This document shows, one piece after another, positions 6,283-15,987 of a stretch of DNA of 34,534 nucleotides. The DNA comes from Mastigocoleus testarum BC008 (GTDB taxonomy: Bacteria; Cyanobacteriota; Cyanobacteriia; Cyanobacteriales; Nostocaceae), in the NCBI RefSeq assembly GCF_001456025.1, contig NZ_LMTZ01000138.1, positions 1 to 34,534 of the forward strand, written 5' to 3'. The translations under genes were made by a program, and so were the position numbers. Position 1 is the first letter of the stretch. The number at the start of each line of letters is the position of its first letter. The notes beneath the pieces were generated by a model. It did no database searches, had not been told where the DNA came from, and worked only from the letters and a program-made list of their open reading frames with translations.

Positions 6283-9200
6283 TTACTTTGACTCGTAAGC
6301 ACCCACATCAATGGCTTTACCTTGATTTCGTTTTTTACCATCTTTGTCAAACTCTACGTCTGGGTCAATCCTAAAACCACTATCAACTGCTGCTGAATCA
6401 GATTTGAGATGGAAATCATGACCGGAAGAATCCATAAATCTGATTGAGTTAACTTCAGTATTATCAGAAGATTTCACGTTTGTGGTTCTCTTACCACCAT
6501 CGTAAAGGTTACTAAACCGATCTGTGAATAAGTTATTTTTCAAAGTCACATTCTTCGCATCTTCGATAAACCCATTTCGATAAGTGCTATCAGCAAAGAT
6601 ATTGTTAGTAACCGTTATATTACGAGGTTGATAGCCTCCAGTGTAGCTCTTACCGTTTATGGTAATTGCTTGGACATTATTGGAAAAAGTATTATTGAAA
6701 ATCTCGACATCACGAACATTATTGCTGATTCCAATTCCTTGTCCACCATTTACTCCTTGTTTACCGTTGTCGTAAACAACATTATTGAAGACGCGGATAT
6801 CAAATACATCACCTCTACTGGGGTCTTCGTCTGCGATCGAAATCGCATCAGCAGTGTTTCCATAAACTTCATTGTTGTAAATATCAATGTTGAAGGACCT
6901 AGCACGACCACCATCAACATAGATTGCAGAACCTCCATTGTAGCCACCAGGTGTACCAGAAACTAAAGAAGTACCAGTTACCTTATTGTCATGAATAGAA
7001 CCATTGCGAGAACCAGTTTTTGCATCTATTCCTTCACGGTTACCCTGATCTACGGTGTTACCAGCTACTTCGAAGCCATCTACACCCCATATACTTAGAG
7101 CTTCTTGAGTTCCATTTGTGTCGCCACGACCTTTCCATCTCCAGTTTGCTCGTTCTATAGTATTGTTAAGAACTTTAATGTCTTTACTAGTGACCTCTTG
7201 TTCTCCGCCATCATAGTAAGTGTCTGGTAAGACGATAATACCGGAGGCTCCAGTTTCATAGGTGTGATTATTTTGAACTGTTATGTCTTCTGCATCACGT
7301 AAAGAAATTCCAGCCCAGGATGTATTTTCAATACGGAAGCCATCAATCACCCAATGACTCTTACCAGCTGACTGAATAACACCTTCACGGAAACCTCCTT
7401 TAGTTGGATTCGGGTCTTTCAGTGTGACATCACCGTTAGCTTTAAGGGTGATTCTACCCGAACCACTTTCGCCAGATTTACCAAGAGTAATTAATTCTGT
7501 ATAAGTACCAGGTTGCACCAAAACAGTGTCACCAGCTTTTATTGGAGAGTCTTTACCGACTGCATGGTCAATGGTTTTCCAAGGTTTATCTTTTGTTCCT
7601 GGATTATTATCACTTCCATTTACAGAAACGTAGTATTTATTTCCAAAGGAGTTATTTTCTTCTAAAGTTGTATCACCAGAAATCTTATCAGAAGAATTCA
7701 CCTCAGAAGAGTTTTGTTTTTCTGAAGTGACATCTGGGGAGATGCTATCAGAAGATTTTTTCTGTTCTGAGTCAACGTCAGGAGACATCTTATCAGATGA
7801 ATTTTTATCAGAAGAAGAAGTTACTTCGGAAGGGTTTTTATCCTCTGAAGTTAGATCGGGAGACATTTTATCGGACGAATTTTTATTTTCTGAGTTCATA
7901 TCAGGAGACATCTTATCAGATGAGTTCTTACCAGAAGAATTTACTTCGGAAGGGTTTTTATCCTCTGAAGTCAGATCGGGAGACATTTTATCGGACGAAT
8001 TTTTATTTTCTGAGTTCATATCAGGAGACATCTTATCAGATGAGTTCTTACCAGAAGAATTTACTTCGGAAGAATTTTTCTCCTCTGAAGTCAGGTCGGG
8101 AGACATTTTATCAGAAGAATTTTTATTTCCTGAATTCATATCAGGAGACATCTTATCAGATGAGTTCTTACCAGAAGAATTTACTTCGGAAGGGTTTTTA
8201 TCCTCTGAAGTCAGATCGGGAGACATTTTATCGGACGAATTTTTATTTTCTGAGTTCATATCAGGAGACATCTTATCAGATGAGTTCTTACCAGAAGAAT
8301 TTACTTCGGAAGAATTTTTCTCCTCTGAAGTCAGGTCGGGAGACATTTTATCAGAAGAATTTTTATTTCCTGAATTCATATCAGGAGACATCTTATCAGA
8401 TGAGTTCTTACCAGAAGAATTTACTTCGGAAGGGTTTTTATCCTCTGAAGTCAGATCGGGAGACATTTTATCGGACGAATTTTTATTTTCTGAGTTCATA
8501 TCAGGAGACATCTTATCAGATGAGTTCTTACCAGAAGAATTTACTTCGGAAGAATTTTTCTCCTCTGAAGTCAGGTCGGGAGACATTTTATCAGAAGAAT
8601 TTTTATTTCCTGAATTCATATCAGGAGACATCTTATCAGATGAGTTCTTACCAGAAGAATTTACTTCGGAAGGGTTTTTATCCTCTGAAGTCAGATCGGG
8701 AGACATTTTATCGGACGAATTTTTATTTTCTGAGTTCATATCAGGAGACATCTTATCAGATGAGTTCTTACCAGAAGAATTTACTTCGGAAGAATTTTTC
8801 TCCTCTGAAGTCAGGTCGGGAGACATTTTATCAGAAGAATTTTTATTTCCTGAATTCATATCAGGAGACATCTTATCAGATGAGTTTGAAGAATCGACTG
8901 GTACAGATTTTGGCTCTGGATTATAGGTTGGTAAAGGATTTTCGACAGATTCTTTCTTACTACCTAAACCAGTCAATGTATCAACATCACCTTTTCCTGA
9001 GTCACCAACGAGGATGTCTTTAGTACCATTGAGGTTGTCATTCCCATTATGTTTACCAAGAAGTTCATCGCCTTGAACATCATGATTATATTTTTTAAAA
9101 ATGTCTTGATATCTGCTGAAAATATCGTGATGTAGATCGTGGATGTCATATATATGATCTGTTGAATCACCTAAAAGCTTTTCTCTTCTTTCTAAGAATC

Positions 9201-9354
9201 CATCAATATGATCTTGAATTTTGAGAGTAAGTGCTTTATGTCCCTTATCCGAACTGAAAGGCTTATCTTCTAAAGGATTACCTGAATCAGTGAATACATC
9301 TAAACCTTGATGTAGGGTATGGACGTCGGGGGTGTGAGAATGTGTGAAATCCAA
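6283..9354 (-). CDS. Secreted right-handed beta-helix protein with a long Ser/Asp/Lys-rich tandem-repeat region
   Basis: The 1023-residue product has three parts. Residues 1-150 are hydrophilic, with a short RTX-like stretch (GNDNLNGTKDILVGDSG). Residues about 157-555 are a low-complexity region built from SSDKMSPD units in 40-residue repeats. Residues about 573-1023 form a right-handed parallel beta-helix of the polysaccharide-lyase/DUF1565 type: YYVSVNGSDNNPGTKDKPWK opens it, many NN-turn rungs follow (VQNNHTYETG, VFNNVVYDNG, VTNNIFADST), and a C-terminal AVDSG...IDVGAYE motif resembles the choice-of-anchor Q domain. No signal peptide is visible, so type I-like export is possible. The start is a TTG with GAGG upstream (TGAGGAAAAGCC before it), and no ATG is available near. 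It probably binds or cleaves extracellular polysaccharide; enzymatic activity cannot be shown. The repeat region would act as a variable-length stalk. Confidence 0.85.
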   Translation of the reverse strand: MDFTHSHTPDVHTLHQGLDVFTDSGNPLEDKPFSSDKGHKALTLKIQDHIDGFLERREKLLGDSTDHIYDIHDLHHDIFSRYQDIFKKYNHDVQGDELLGKHNGNDNLNGTKDILVGDSGKGDVDTLTGLGSKKESVENPLPTYNPEPKSVPVDSSNSSDKMSPDMNSGNKNSSDKMSPDLTSEEKNSSEVNSSGKNSSDKMSPDMNSENKNSSDKMSPDLTSEDKNPSEVNSSGKNSSDKMSPDMNSGNKNSSDKMSPDLTSEEKNSSEVNSSGKNSSDKMSPDMNSENKNSSDKMSPDLTSEDKNPSEVNSSGKNSSDKMSPDMNSGNKNSSDKMSPDLTSEEKNSSEVNSSGKNSSDKMSPDMNSENKNSSDKMSPDLTSEDKNPSEVNSSGKNSSDKMSPDMNSGNKNSSDKMSPDLTSEEKNSSEVNSSGKNSSDKMSPDMNSENKNSSDKMSPDLTSEDKNPSEVNSSGKNSSDKMSPDMNSENKNSSDKMSPDLTSEDKNPSEVTSSSDKNSSDKMSPDVDSEQKKSSDSISPDVTSEKQNSSEVNSSDKISGDTTLEENNSFGNKYYVSVNGSDNNPGTKDKPWKTIDHAVGKDSPIKAGDTVLVQPGTYTELITLGKSGESGSGRITLKANGDVTLKDPNPTKGGFREGVIQSAGKSHWVIDGFRIENTSWAGISLRDAEDITVQNNHTYETGASGIIVLPDTYYDGGEQEVTSKDIKVLNNTIERANWRWKGRGDTNGTQEALSIWGVDGFEVAGNTVDQGNREGIDAKTGSRNGSIHDNKVTGTSLVSGTPGGYNGGSAIYVDGGRARSFNIDIYNNEVYGNTADAISIADEDPSRGDVFDIRVFNNVVYDNGKQGVNGGQGIGISNNVRDVEIFNNTFSNNVQAITINGKSYTGGYQPRNITVTNNIFADSTYRNGFIEDAKNVTLKNNLFTDRFSNLYDGGKRTTNVKSSDNTEVNSIRFMDSSGHDFHLKSDSAAVDSGFRIDPDVEFDKDGKKRNQGKAIDVGAYESK
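7801..8880. repeat. Tandem repeat: 120-bp units in a perfect 240-bp higher-order array
   Basis: Four 240-bp units (7921-8160, 8161-8400, 8401-8640, 8641-8880) read as identical. Each holds two diverged 120-bp (40-residue) halves, distinguished by GGGTTTTTATCC versus GAATTTTTCTCC. A ninth, more diverged 120-bp unit lies at 7801-7920 and further degenerate copies run to about 7690. The identity implies recent expansion or ongoing homogenisation, and copy number is likely to vary. Confidence 0.95.
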
Positions 9355-10735
9355 GGCTTTTCCTCAATTAATTCCTTAGTTAGCTTAGTTATCTTTGCAA
9401 CCGAGAACGATACGACTGAAGCTATCATTCTGTGTCAAATACAGAAAAACTGAAAAGCAATTCAGTCGTCATTAGACTTACCTCTTTCGGGAATACACCA
9501 CATGCTTATTTCACGTCAGAAAACTATATTGTAGACGCGATATCACTCCTCTTCACAGGATTAATACTGTTCGTCAACGACGACCATTATTAATATTTGC
9601 CATCGTAAATACATGAATAATTAGCTTGAACACAAACATCTATAAATCGTAGGATTTTCCGATCTCATAATCGTCACATACTCCCAAAAAAAACTAGGCT
9701 GTTTGGTATGCAATTTTGGTAGATGTGTATCCTAGCAGATGTTTCCTTTTTTGTGAAACCGACTAACTAATTTTCATCGTATTTCTGAGTACGGCTGAAA
9801 ATTACACACCAAGATTGCAAGATTTAACTGTGGTTAAATCTATCTTTAGTATTAGCTAAGAACAAGCATTTGTGAAGATAGTTTATTGTTTTTTTTAGAT
9901 TAAGATGAAAATAAAATTTTTATACAAAATTCATTACAGGTGTTAGTTAAAAACTTGACATTCCTTAGCTGCTCCCAAAATCAAATTTATATTGGCTAGT
10001 CAGATAATATATTTTTAAAACTCTATTGAATTTTAATTATTTTGTTGGAACTAAAAATTTTCGAGCACAAAGATAAAAATACTACATCTGTTTGTAGTTT
10101 GATGAACCTATAAATCCAGGAATAAAATTCTCATTAAAAGCCTGAAACAACCTCCATATATAGTTATGGACTTTTATTTAGTGTTGAAATGAATTAATCA
10201 ATTACATAATCAGAAGTTATGTAAGCCTGCGTCAAATCTAAATATAACTTTTAATAGATTTTTCTTTAAATCAAAATTCGATCAAAGTCTATGTATTTTA
10301 GGTGACAATTTTTGATCAAGGTTCGCCAATTAAACTCATTAGCTTTATTTATTTTATTTTATATTTTGATTGTTAATTTATCTCTTTAAAAAGTAGTTTG
10401 TATTTGTAGTTACACTATTAATGGTGATATAAATATACATATACTTAGCTTCAGGATTATATATTTTTTACATTATAATTAATTTTGCTATAGAAGAAAC
10501 TAGATATTTAGTGGATCCATTGTATATTCTCAGGCATTTTAGTTAAGTTTTATTAATCAATGACTCTAAGAGCAATTAAAATCTACTATTTGTCAGTTGT
10601 TTAATTCTTTAGGTTGTTATGGTTGATTGACAATTTTCGTAACAAAAATGTTAAAAACTAGGAGCAAAAAATTATTAATGCATCTAAAGGTAGAGGACTG
10701 ACAAAAAGTTTGATAACAAAAAGTTTGGTAAATAA
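9355..10735. other. 1.38-kb AT-rich non-coding stretch
   Basis: No reading frame, tRNA or recognisable RNA was found. It lies upstream of the beta-helix gene and downstream of the TpsB gene, both on the minus strand. The only structure noted is a short direct repeat (ACAAAAAGTTTG, twice, near 10700-10725). Its length and strong AT bias would suit an extended regulatory region, a decayed gene, or a small RNA that cannot be recognised by eye. Confidence 0.6.
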
Positions 10736-12736
10736 TTAAAAACCATAACCTAAAGAAAAAGTCACTCCATTTTCTTGTAGGCTGTTTCCATTAATTTTGG
10801 TATTAGTCAAGGGAATACCATAATCTATACGAGCATTGAACCTGTCTCCAGCATTAAAATTTAATCCCATCCCAACTGAGACTAAAGAGTCAATATCAAC
10901 TGCTTCATTGTTTCTATTCCAAGGTAAGCCTAGATCGATAAAAGGGATTATTTGTAATAGACCGTCTAGTTTATTCATTCGCAGGACTGGAATTCTTAAT
11001 TCAGCAGAAGCAAATAATCCACTGTTGGACAAACTGACATCTCTTCGATAGCCTCTGACACTAGTTGCACCACCCAAACGAAATTGCTCTAGAGGAACTA
11101 ATTTATCTGCAAGTTGAATCTCTCCTCGTAAGATAAAAAGAAAATCTTTATCTAGCTGACGCGCCCATTGATATTGTCCTCGCCAAGCAACAAAATTACT
11201 ATCTGGAGGATTATCATTAATAGTGGCATCAAAAATATCTACTCCCACACTAAGCTGCGATCGCAATGCTAAAACGCTACGGTCGCTGCGTTCTGTATAT
11301 TCTTGGAAAATTCGCAAAGCACTAATATTAGTATTACCAGAATCATCTGCACCTATGGATAAAGGAAAAGGAATATCCAGTAAAGAAGTCTCGCTGTGCT
11401 GACGAGAAAAGCTAACTCCTAAGGCTAATTCGCGATTGGGTTTATAGATAATTGGCTGTCGAAAGCTAAGTTGGTAGTAGTTTGATTTAGTTTCGATATC
11501 TAAGGGTGTGAAAGGATTTTCGACAATGTCATTAGAATTGAAACCATAGGCAAAACTAATAGTACCGTTTTTCGCATTAATTGGAAATGTATAACCAATA
11601 TCAAATCCGTTACTACCTTGAGTATTTGTATAGTTTAGTTGGAACTTATCCCCAAATCCCAGAAGATTAGAATGGTTTAAAGCGATATTACGACTATTAG
11701 ATCCAATTGAAGGTGATTTATGGTTGTCTAAAGAGGAGGATAAACTAAAAGCATTAGCTTCTTTAAGTTCTATATCTAGACGACTCATACCAGGAGCTAA
11801 ACCTGCAGATAATTCTGCTGAAATATTGTCAATGAGGGGGTCGAGGCGCAATATTTGCAAACGTTCTAACAGTTGCTTTGTTTGCAGTGGGGTTGGAAGA
11901 GAACTAAGACGAGAAGCTATGTAGCGATCGCTCAGGCGCTTATTACCATTTACCTTAATAGATTCTATTCCACCTTCCAATACTTCTATTTTGACTATAC
12001 CATCTTGTAATTTTTGGGCTGGCAAATAAGCACCGGAATTTACATAACCATTATCTATATACAGTTTGGAGATAGACGAGCGCAATTCGTATAGCTCTGC
12101 TATTGTAACTGACTTTCCTTGAAATTTTTTAATGAGTTGGGAAATTTCACTTTGAAATAGACTATTACCTACAACTTCAATCTTTTTGACTTTAATCGGG
12201 TCAAGAACAATATTAAATTTTGAGTATTGAGAAGCTTCTTGAACTTTTTGATTCTCTATAGCTGTAGGAAAATTTTGATTGGAGATATCTAGATTAATAG
12301 GAGAATTTTCCAGCTTATTTGGGAAAAATTGTCGATTTTCTTGCTCTATATGATTATTGAAGTCTATAGGATTAAAATCTACAGCAGTTTGCGCTTGAGA
12401 AGTTTTAATATTACAGATATTAACAATAACAATAAGACTTAAACTATACCCAAAATTTAAAAAGTATTTGTGTAGAAGATTTTTGTATAAAAAGTATTCA
12501 CAAATGCTCATATTAACTTTATTGGAAGATGCAATACTTGAGTTATCCCTACTTCTCCAGTCAAGACATTGCGTTAGAATTATTTCCCATCTTCTTACAA
12601 ATTCTTTAGAGAAAGAGAAAGGGAATAATTTGAGAGTTACTTTCCTCAGAGAAGGTGTCCCCTGATTTTGTCTTGAGTTTATAAAGTCATCACCTACTAA
12701 AACATTGGAGGATTCAAGATTACTCTTTAACTTCAT
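10736..12736 (-). CDS. Two-partner secretion transporter, ShlB/FhaC/HecB family (TpsB)
   Basis: This outer-membrane protein should recognise a TpsA exoprotein in the periplasm and pass it through its barrel. Residues about 175-255 are a POTRA-type domain (KVKKIEVVGNSLFQSEISQL ... GYVNSGAYLPAQ), a second POTRA-like segment follows (IESIKVNGNKRLSDRYIA), and residues about 335-666 are the barrel. The family VRGYR motif of loop 6 is present (R561-R564), and the chain ends YGF. The frame starts at 12736, but the first 75 residues are not signal-like; a hydrophobic stretch at about 92-110 followed by SQAQT fits a signal peptide, so translation may begin at Met76. Neither start has a good ribosome-binding site. 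It is divergent from the oxygenase gene, and the likely substrate is the TpsA at 21697, about 9 kb away. Confidence 0.9.
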   Translation of the reverse strand: MKLKSNLESSNVLVGDDFINSRQNQGTPSLRKVTLKLFPFSFSKEFVRRWEIILTQCLDWRSRDNSSIASSNKVNMSICEYFLYKNLLHKYFLNFGYSLSLIVIVNICNIKTSQAQTAVDFNPIDFNNHIEQENRQFFPNKLENSPINLDISNQNFPTAIENQKVQEASQYSKFNIVLDPIKVKKIEVVGNSLFQSEISQLIKKFQGKSVTIAELYELRSSISKLYIDNGYVNSGAYLPAQKLQDGIVKIEVLEGGIESIKVNGNKRLSDRYIASRLSSLPTPLQTKQLLERLQILRLDPLIDNISAELSAGLAPGMSRLDIELKEANAFSLSSSLDNHKSPSIGSNSRNIALNHSNLLGFGDKFQLNYTNTQGSNGFDIGYTFPINAKNGTISFAYGFNSNDIVENPFTPLDIETKSNYYQLSFRQPIIYKPNRELALGVSFSRQHSETSLLDIPFPLSIGADDSGNTNISALRIFQEYTERSDRSVLALRSQLSVGVDIFDATINDNPPDSNFVAWRGQYQWARQLDKDFLFILRGEIQLADKLVPLEQFRLGGATSVRGYRRDVSLSNSGLFASAELRIPVLRMNKLDGLLQIIPFIDLGLPWNRNNEAVDIDSLVSVGMGLNFNAGDRFNARIDYGIPLTNTKINGNSLQENGVTFSLGYGF

Positions 12737-12992
12737 AGTTAGTTGAAGCTAAGCCTCATTGGTAAGACACCCTATTTTAAGTAACCAATAAGTAAAGCAC
12801 CTGAGTAATTTTGACTAGAAGAAATTCAATTATGTATTTCAATGATATAAAAATACACTCAAGTTGAAGAAGCAAATAAAAGTGATAATGGAGTTTTATT
12901 AAAACAAGGTAAGAATCCCTGTATTGACCATAAGTACAGCGGAAAATCCTCACGACTAAAGAAAATTTTACGATTTAAATTATTGATTTAAA

Positions 12993-15257
12993 GTGAAAAA
13001 ATTACTTATTCCCACCCTTGACATTACTCATTTTGCTATAGCTCCCGCAAAGGAAAAAATAACAAAGCTTCAAGAAATAGCTCATTCTATTTGTACAGCA
13101 TTAAGTACTTATCCTCATTTTGTGGTTGTCAACGGCTATGCTCCTATTGAAGATCGCACCAACTTGGTCAACCTGTCCCAAGCTATTTATGCAATTTGTT
13201 CGGGAAAATCCACTTTAAATTTTAGTTATGAAAACCAAGTAAAAGTTTCCTTTACACAAGTGCGAATTAATCAAACAAAACCTACAACAAGTGGAAAAGT
13301 TACCCAGTATAGCCGAACTCACCTACCTTTAGCACTCCATACCGATTCATCTTACATGGATAGGCCCCATAATTTGGTTGCATTTCAGTGTATCGTTGCA
13401 GATAATAGAGGTGGTGAGTCTATTATGATTCCCATTGAAGATATCTTACGACAAATTGATAGCGAGAATCTTGAATTATTGAGAGCTTCAGTATTTCCGT
13501 TTGGGGATAATATATATCCCATTATTTCTGGTGTCGCAGGAGATGAGCAAATTCGTTACTATCGATCGCAAATCGACCGCACCCTAGAAATTAAAAAATT
13601 ATCTTTATCTAGAAAATATCGTAGTGCGATCAATAATCTAGACACCGTGCTTCAGAAGTCTGCACAATTGATGCAGTTTTCTCTGCAACCAGGACAAATT
13701 GTGTTTATGCACAATAAAAAAGTACTACATGGACGGACTGGATTTCCTCTAGATAGCGATCGCTTACTTTACAGAGTTCGCCTCCATGTCAACAGTTTTG
13801 AATTTGAATCTGCTAATCAAACTCAGACATCAGAATATATTCGCGACTCAAAGACATCTATTTTAAAGGGTCAGAGTAAGCAAGAAGATTTAGTTTACAA
13901 GGATAAGGATATTGATTCTTCAACTATCCAAGAAATAAAAGATTTCCACGAATTTACAAAGGTACTCAAACCGAGTAATCATCCTAGTGGTTCACCATTT
14001 AATAATGCAACTCTACTCAATATCTATGGTCAATTTTTACTGAGTAAAGGAAAATTTCCACAAGCAGCTAAAGCTTTTCTCCGTTGCTTAAAAATTTCTC
14101 CTAATGATTACGAAAGTGGTCTAGCCTTGTCTAGTCTTGCTGATGCTAGCGGAGACTATAATGCAGCCCGCGCTATATTAAATCAGGTTGCTCGAAGTCA
14201 TCCTCTGATTTGGGAAGGAAAACCAGATCCTCAGAAGTCAACATTATTAAGAATTCGAGGAATAGAAGGATCGGCTTATCGCATTATTCAACAATATGAC
14301 GGTACTTACAAAAACCTATTGCGAGGTGGTCATTTCTCTATTAAGGACTTTGTCAACCGGAAAAGATATAACTTGATGACTCTCAATCTGTTGGAAAATA
14401 ATATTGACGAGTTAAAAGATATTTCCAACTTTGATCTAATTCTCAACACAATTGCTTGTCCAGACTTGAAACGAGTATCACTAATTACTGCTGCTAGATT
14501 TTTAGATCGCTATCCTAATATTCCTGTCATTAATCATCCTCATCAGGTTCTGGAAACAACCCGCGAACGTAACGCATTGCGACTTAACTTGATTCCGGGT
14601 GTCAAATTCCCCAAAACAGAAAAACTCAAGTGGGATGGTGTTTCTGTAGATGCGATCGCAAACGAAATCTTTGGTTTGGGGTTTGTTTTTCCTGTTATCG
14701 TTCGTCAAGTGGGTTCCCAAACTGGATCTACAGTTAAACTTGTTAATAATAAACAAGCACTTTGCTCTCATTTCCAAAATATACCAGCTAACAGAGAGTA
14801 CTACATCATTCAATTCCAGGATTACCGTAATGAGCAGAATGTTTTTAACAAAATCCGAGTGTTTTTTATCGATGATAATTTCTATCCAGTAGCAAACTTA
14901 TTCAATGATTCTTGGAATGTTCATTCGGGAGACCGTTATAGCATCATGGACAAAAACCAATGGACACAAGATAAAGAACAGTCTTTTTTGAACGATCCTG
15001 TCAGCTATATCAGTAGGGAAAACTTTGATAAACTCTGTAAAATTCGCGATCTAGTTGGTCTTGATTTCTTCGGAATTGATTTTACAATTCTCCAAGATGG
15101 AACATTATTTATCTTTGAATTGAATGCTGCGATGAGACATAACTTTGACCATGCGAAGAATTTTCCTTATACAGAACCTCACTTAAGGAAAATATCTAAT
15201 GCTTTTGATGCTATGGTTCAAAGGCGTTTAAAAAAATCTAATGAAAAGGACTACTAG
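12993..15257 (+). CDS. Three-domain enzyme: TauD-type Fe(II)/2-oxoglutarate oxygenase, TPR linker, ATP-grasp ligase
   Basis: Residues 1 to about 270 resemble TauD/TfdA oxygenases. The metal triad is visible as H116 and D118 (LALHTDSS) and H246 (VLHGRTGF), and R261 fits the 2-oxoglutarate-binding arginine. Residues about 340-400 form TPR-like helices (LLNIYGQFLLSKGKFPQAAK). Residues about 480-745 resemble an ATP-grasp ligase: VINHPHQVLETTRERNALRL, FPVIVRQVGSQTGSTVKLV (567-584), FFGIDF (692-697) and FELNAAMRHNFDH (708-720) with metal-binding acid and amide. ATP-grasp enzymes join a carboxylate to an amine or thiol through an acyl phosphate; such oxygenases usually hydroxylate or desaturate. One chain may thus oxidise and ligate the same substrate. 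TPR-ATP-grasp proteins are known to me, but I do not know a function for this fusion. The start is a GTG without a clear ribosome-binding site. A FosA-like gene follows after 85 bp. Confidence 0.8.
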   Translation: MKKLLIPTLDITHFAIAPAKEKITKLQEIAHSICTALSTYPHFVVVNGYAPIEDRTNLVNLSQAIYAICSGKSTLNFSYENQVKVSFTQVRINQTKPTTSGKVTQYSRTHLPLALHTDSSYMDRPHNLVAFQCIVADNRGGESIMIPIEDILRQIDSENLELLRASVFPFGDNIYPIISGVAGDEQIRYYRSQIDRTLEIKKLSLSRKYRSAINNLDTVLQKSAQLMQFSLQPGQIVFMHNKKVLHGRTGFPLDSDRLLYRVRLHVNSFEFESANQTQTSEYIRDSKTSILKGQSKQEDLVYKDKDIDSSTIQEIKDFHEFTKVLKPSNHPSGSPFNNATLLNIYGQFLLSKGKFPQAAKAFLRCLKISPNDYESGLALSSLADASGDYNAARAILNQVARSHPLIWEGKPDPQKSTLLRIRGIEGSAYRIIQQYDGTYKNLLRGGHFSIKDFVNRKRYNLMTLNLLENNIDELKDISNFDLILNTIACPDLKRVSLITAARFLDRYPNIPVINHPHQVLETTRERNALRLNLIPGVKFPKTEKLKWDGVSVDAIANEIFGLGFVFPVIVRQVGSQTGSTVKLVNNKQALCSHFQNIPANREYYIIQFQDYRNEQNVFNKIRVFFIDDNFYPVANLFNDSWNVHSGDRYSIMDKNQWTQDKEQSFLNDPVSYISRENFDKLCKIRDLVGLDFFGIDFTILQDGTLFIFELNAAMRHNFDHAKNFPYTEPHLRKISNAFDAMVQRRLKKSNEKDY

Positions 15258-15342
15258 AACCTGAAGATGTTAAAAATAGATTTCTATGTTATTAGATATG
15301 CTGGTTTTATATATTGCTGCTTAATAGATTGCTTAGGCTATT

Positions 15343-15744
15343 ATGATTACTGGAATTAATCATCTCACCTGGAATGTCAAAAATATAGATGTCGCTTTTG
15401 ACTTTTATGTAAATATTCTGGGTTTAAAACCAATAATGAAATCCAACAAGAGTGCATATTTTTTAGCCGGAAATGTTTGGTTAGCTGTGACTAAAGGCGA
15501 AAAATGCTTAGATCGAGGATACGACCATATAGCTTTTGATTTGGATAAGAATAATTTTGATTCATTGGTTGAAAAGTTGAAGCAAAACAATATTCCTGAA
15601 TGGAAAGAAAACAATTCAGAAGGAGAATCATTTTACTTTCTCGATCCTTCTGGTAATAAATTTGAACTGCATTACTCGAATTTAGAATCAAGAATTAAGT
15701 ACGGTAAAGAAAATTGGGGGAATGATATTGAATGGTATGTATAA
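15343..15744 (+). CDS. FosA-like glutathione transferase (VOC superfamily)
   Basis: The 133-residue product has the length and layout of FosA, the Mn(II)/K+-dependent enzyme that opens the fosfomycin epoxide with glutathione. From memory of FosA, the equivalent residues are all here at a constant two-residue offset after the first motif: metal ligands H7, H62 and E108; T9, K88, S92, S96, Y98 and R117 for substrate; E93 near the K+ site. The EWKENNSEGESFYFLDPSGN block is almost FosA-like. Cyanobacteria make glutathione, so the co-substrate would be available. It lies 85 bp after the oxygenase/ATP-grasp gene on the same strand and is followed by a strong terminator, so the two are probably co-transcribed. 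The true substrate could be another epoxide or electrophile. Confidence 0.85.
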   Translation: MITGINHLTWNVKNIDVAFDFYVNILGLKPIMKSNKSAYFLAGNVWLAVTKGEKCLDRGYDHIAFDLDKNNFDSLVEKLKQNNIPEWKENNSEGESFYFLDPSGNKFELHYSNLESRIKYGKENWGNDIEWYV

Positions 15745-15811
15745 AGTTATTTTTAGCTTTAAATCTGCGACTTAAGCAATCAACACCTGATATTTGTTAT
15801 GTAAAACTATC

Positions 15812-15849
15812 GGGAAAGTGAAATGAACACTTTCCCAATTAATTTTTTT
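15812..15849 (+). terminator. Intrinsic terminator after the FosA-like gene
   Basis: GGGAAAGTG (15812-15820) and CACTTTCCC (15828-15836) form a perfect 9-bp stem with a 7-nt loop, followed by AATTAA and seven T residues (15843-15849). It ends the oxygenase/FosA-like unit and may also serve the converging RTX gene, though the opposite strand lacks a good T-tract. Confidence 0.85.
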
Positions 15850-15987
15850 AGTTGTGGTAAATGCAATAATTTTGATAATCCTGTAAACATTCTTAGCTAG
15901 TTTTCCCTGAATTACTTCAGCAAATCAAAGTGTAACTTTAGTTAAATTTTGTAGCCTGATAGTTAAAAAAGAATTGAAAGTTTCGAA

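Noticed and set aside
7801..8880. CRISPR-like periodic repeats
   Set aside because: The units are contiguous, in frame and coding, with no unique spacers between repeats.
7727..9023. Two plus-strand reading frames of about 400 codons antisense to the beta-helix gene
   Set aside because: They exist only because the 120-bp repeat has a length divisible by three and carries no stops in those frames. They are made of repeat translation alone, with no ribosome-binding site and no domain.
12993..15744. A complete phosphonate or fosfomycin biosynthesis cluster
   Set aside because: No PEP mutase, phosphonopyruvate decarboxylase or other phosphonate gene is visible in the window, so only a possible link was reported.
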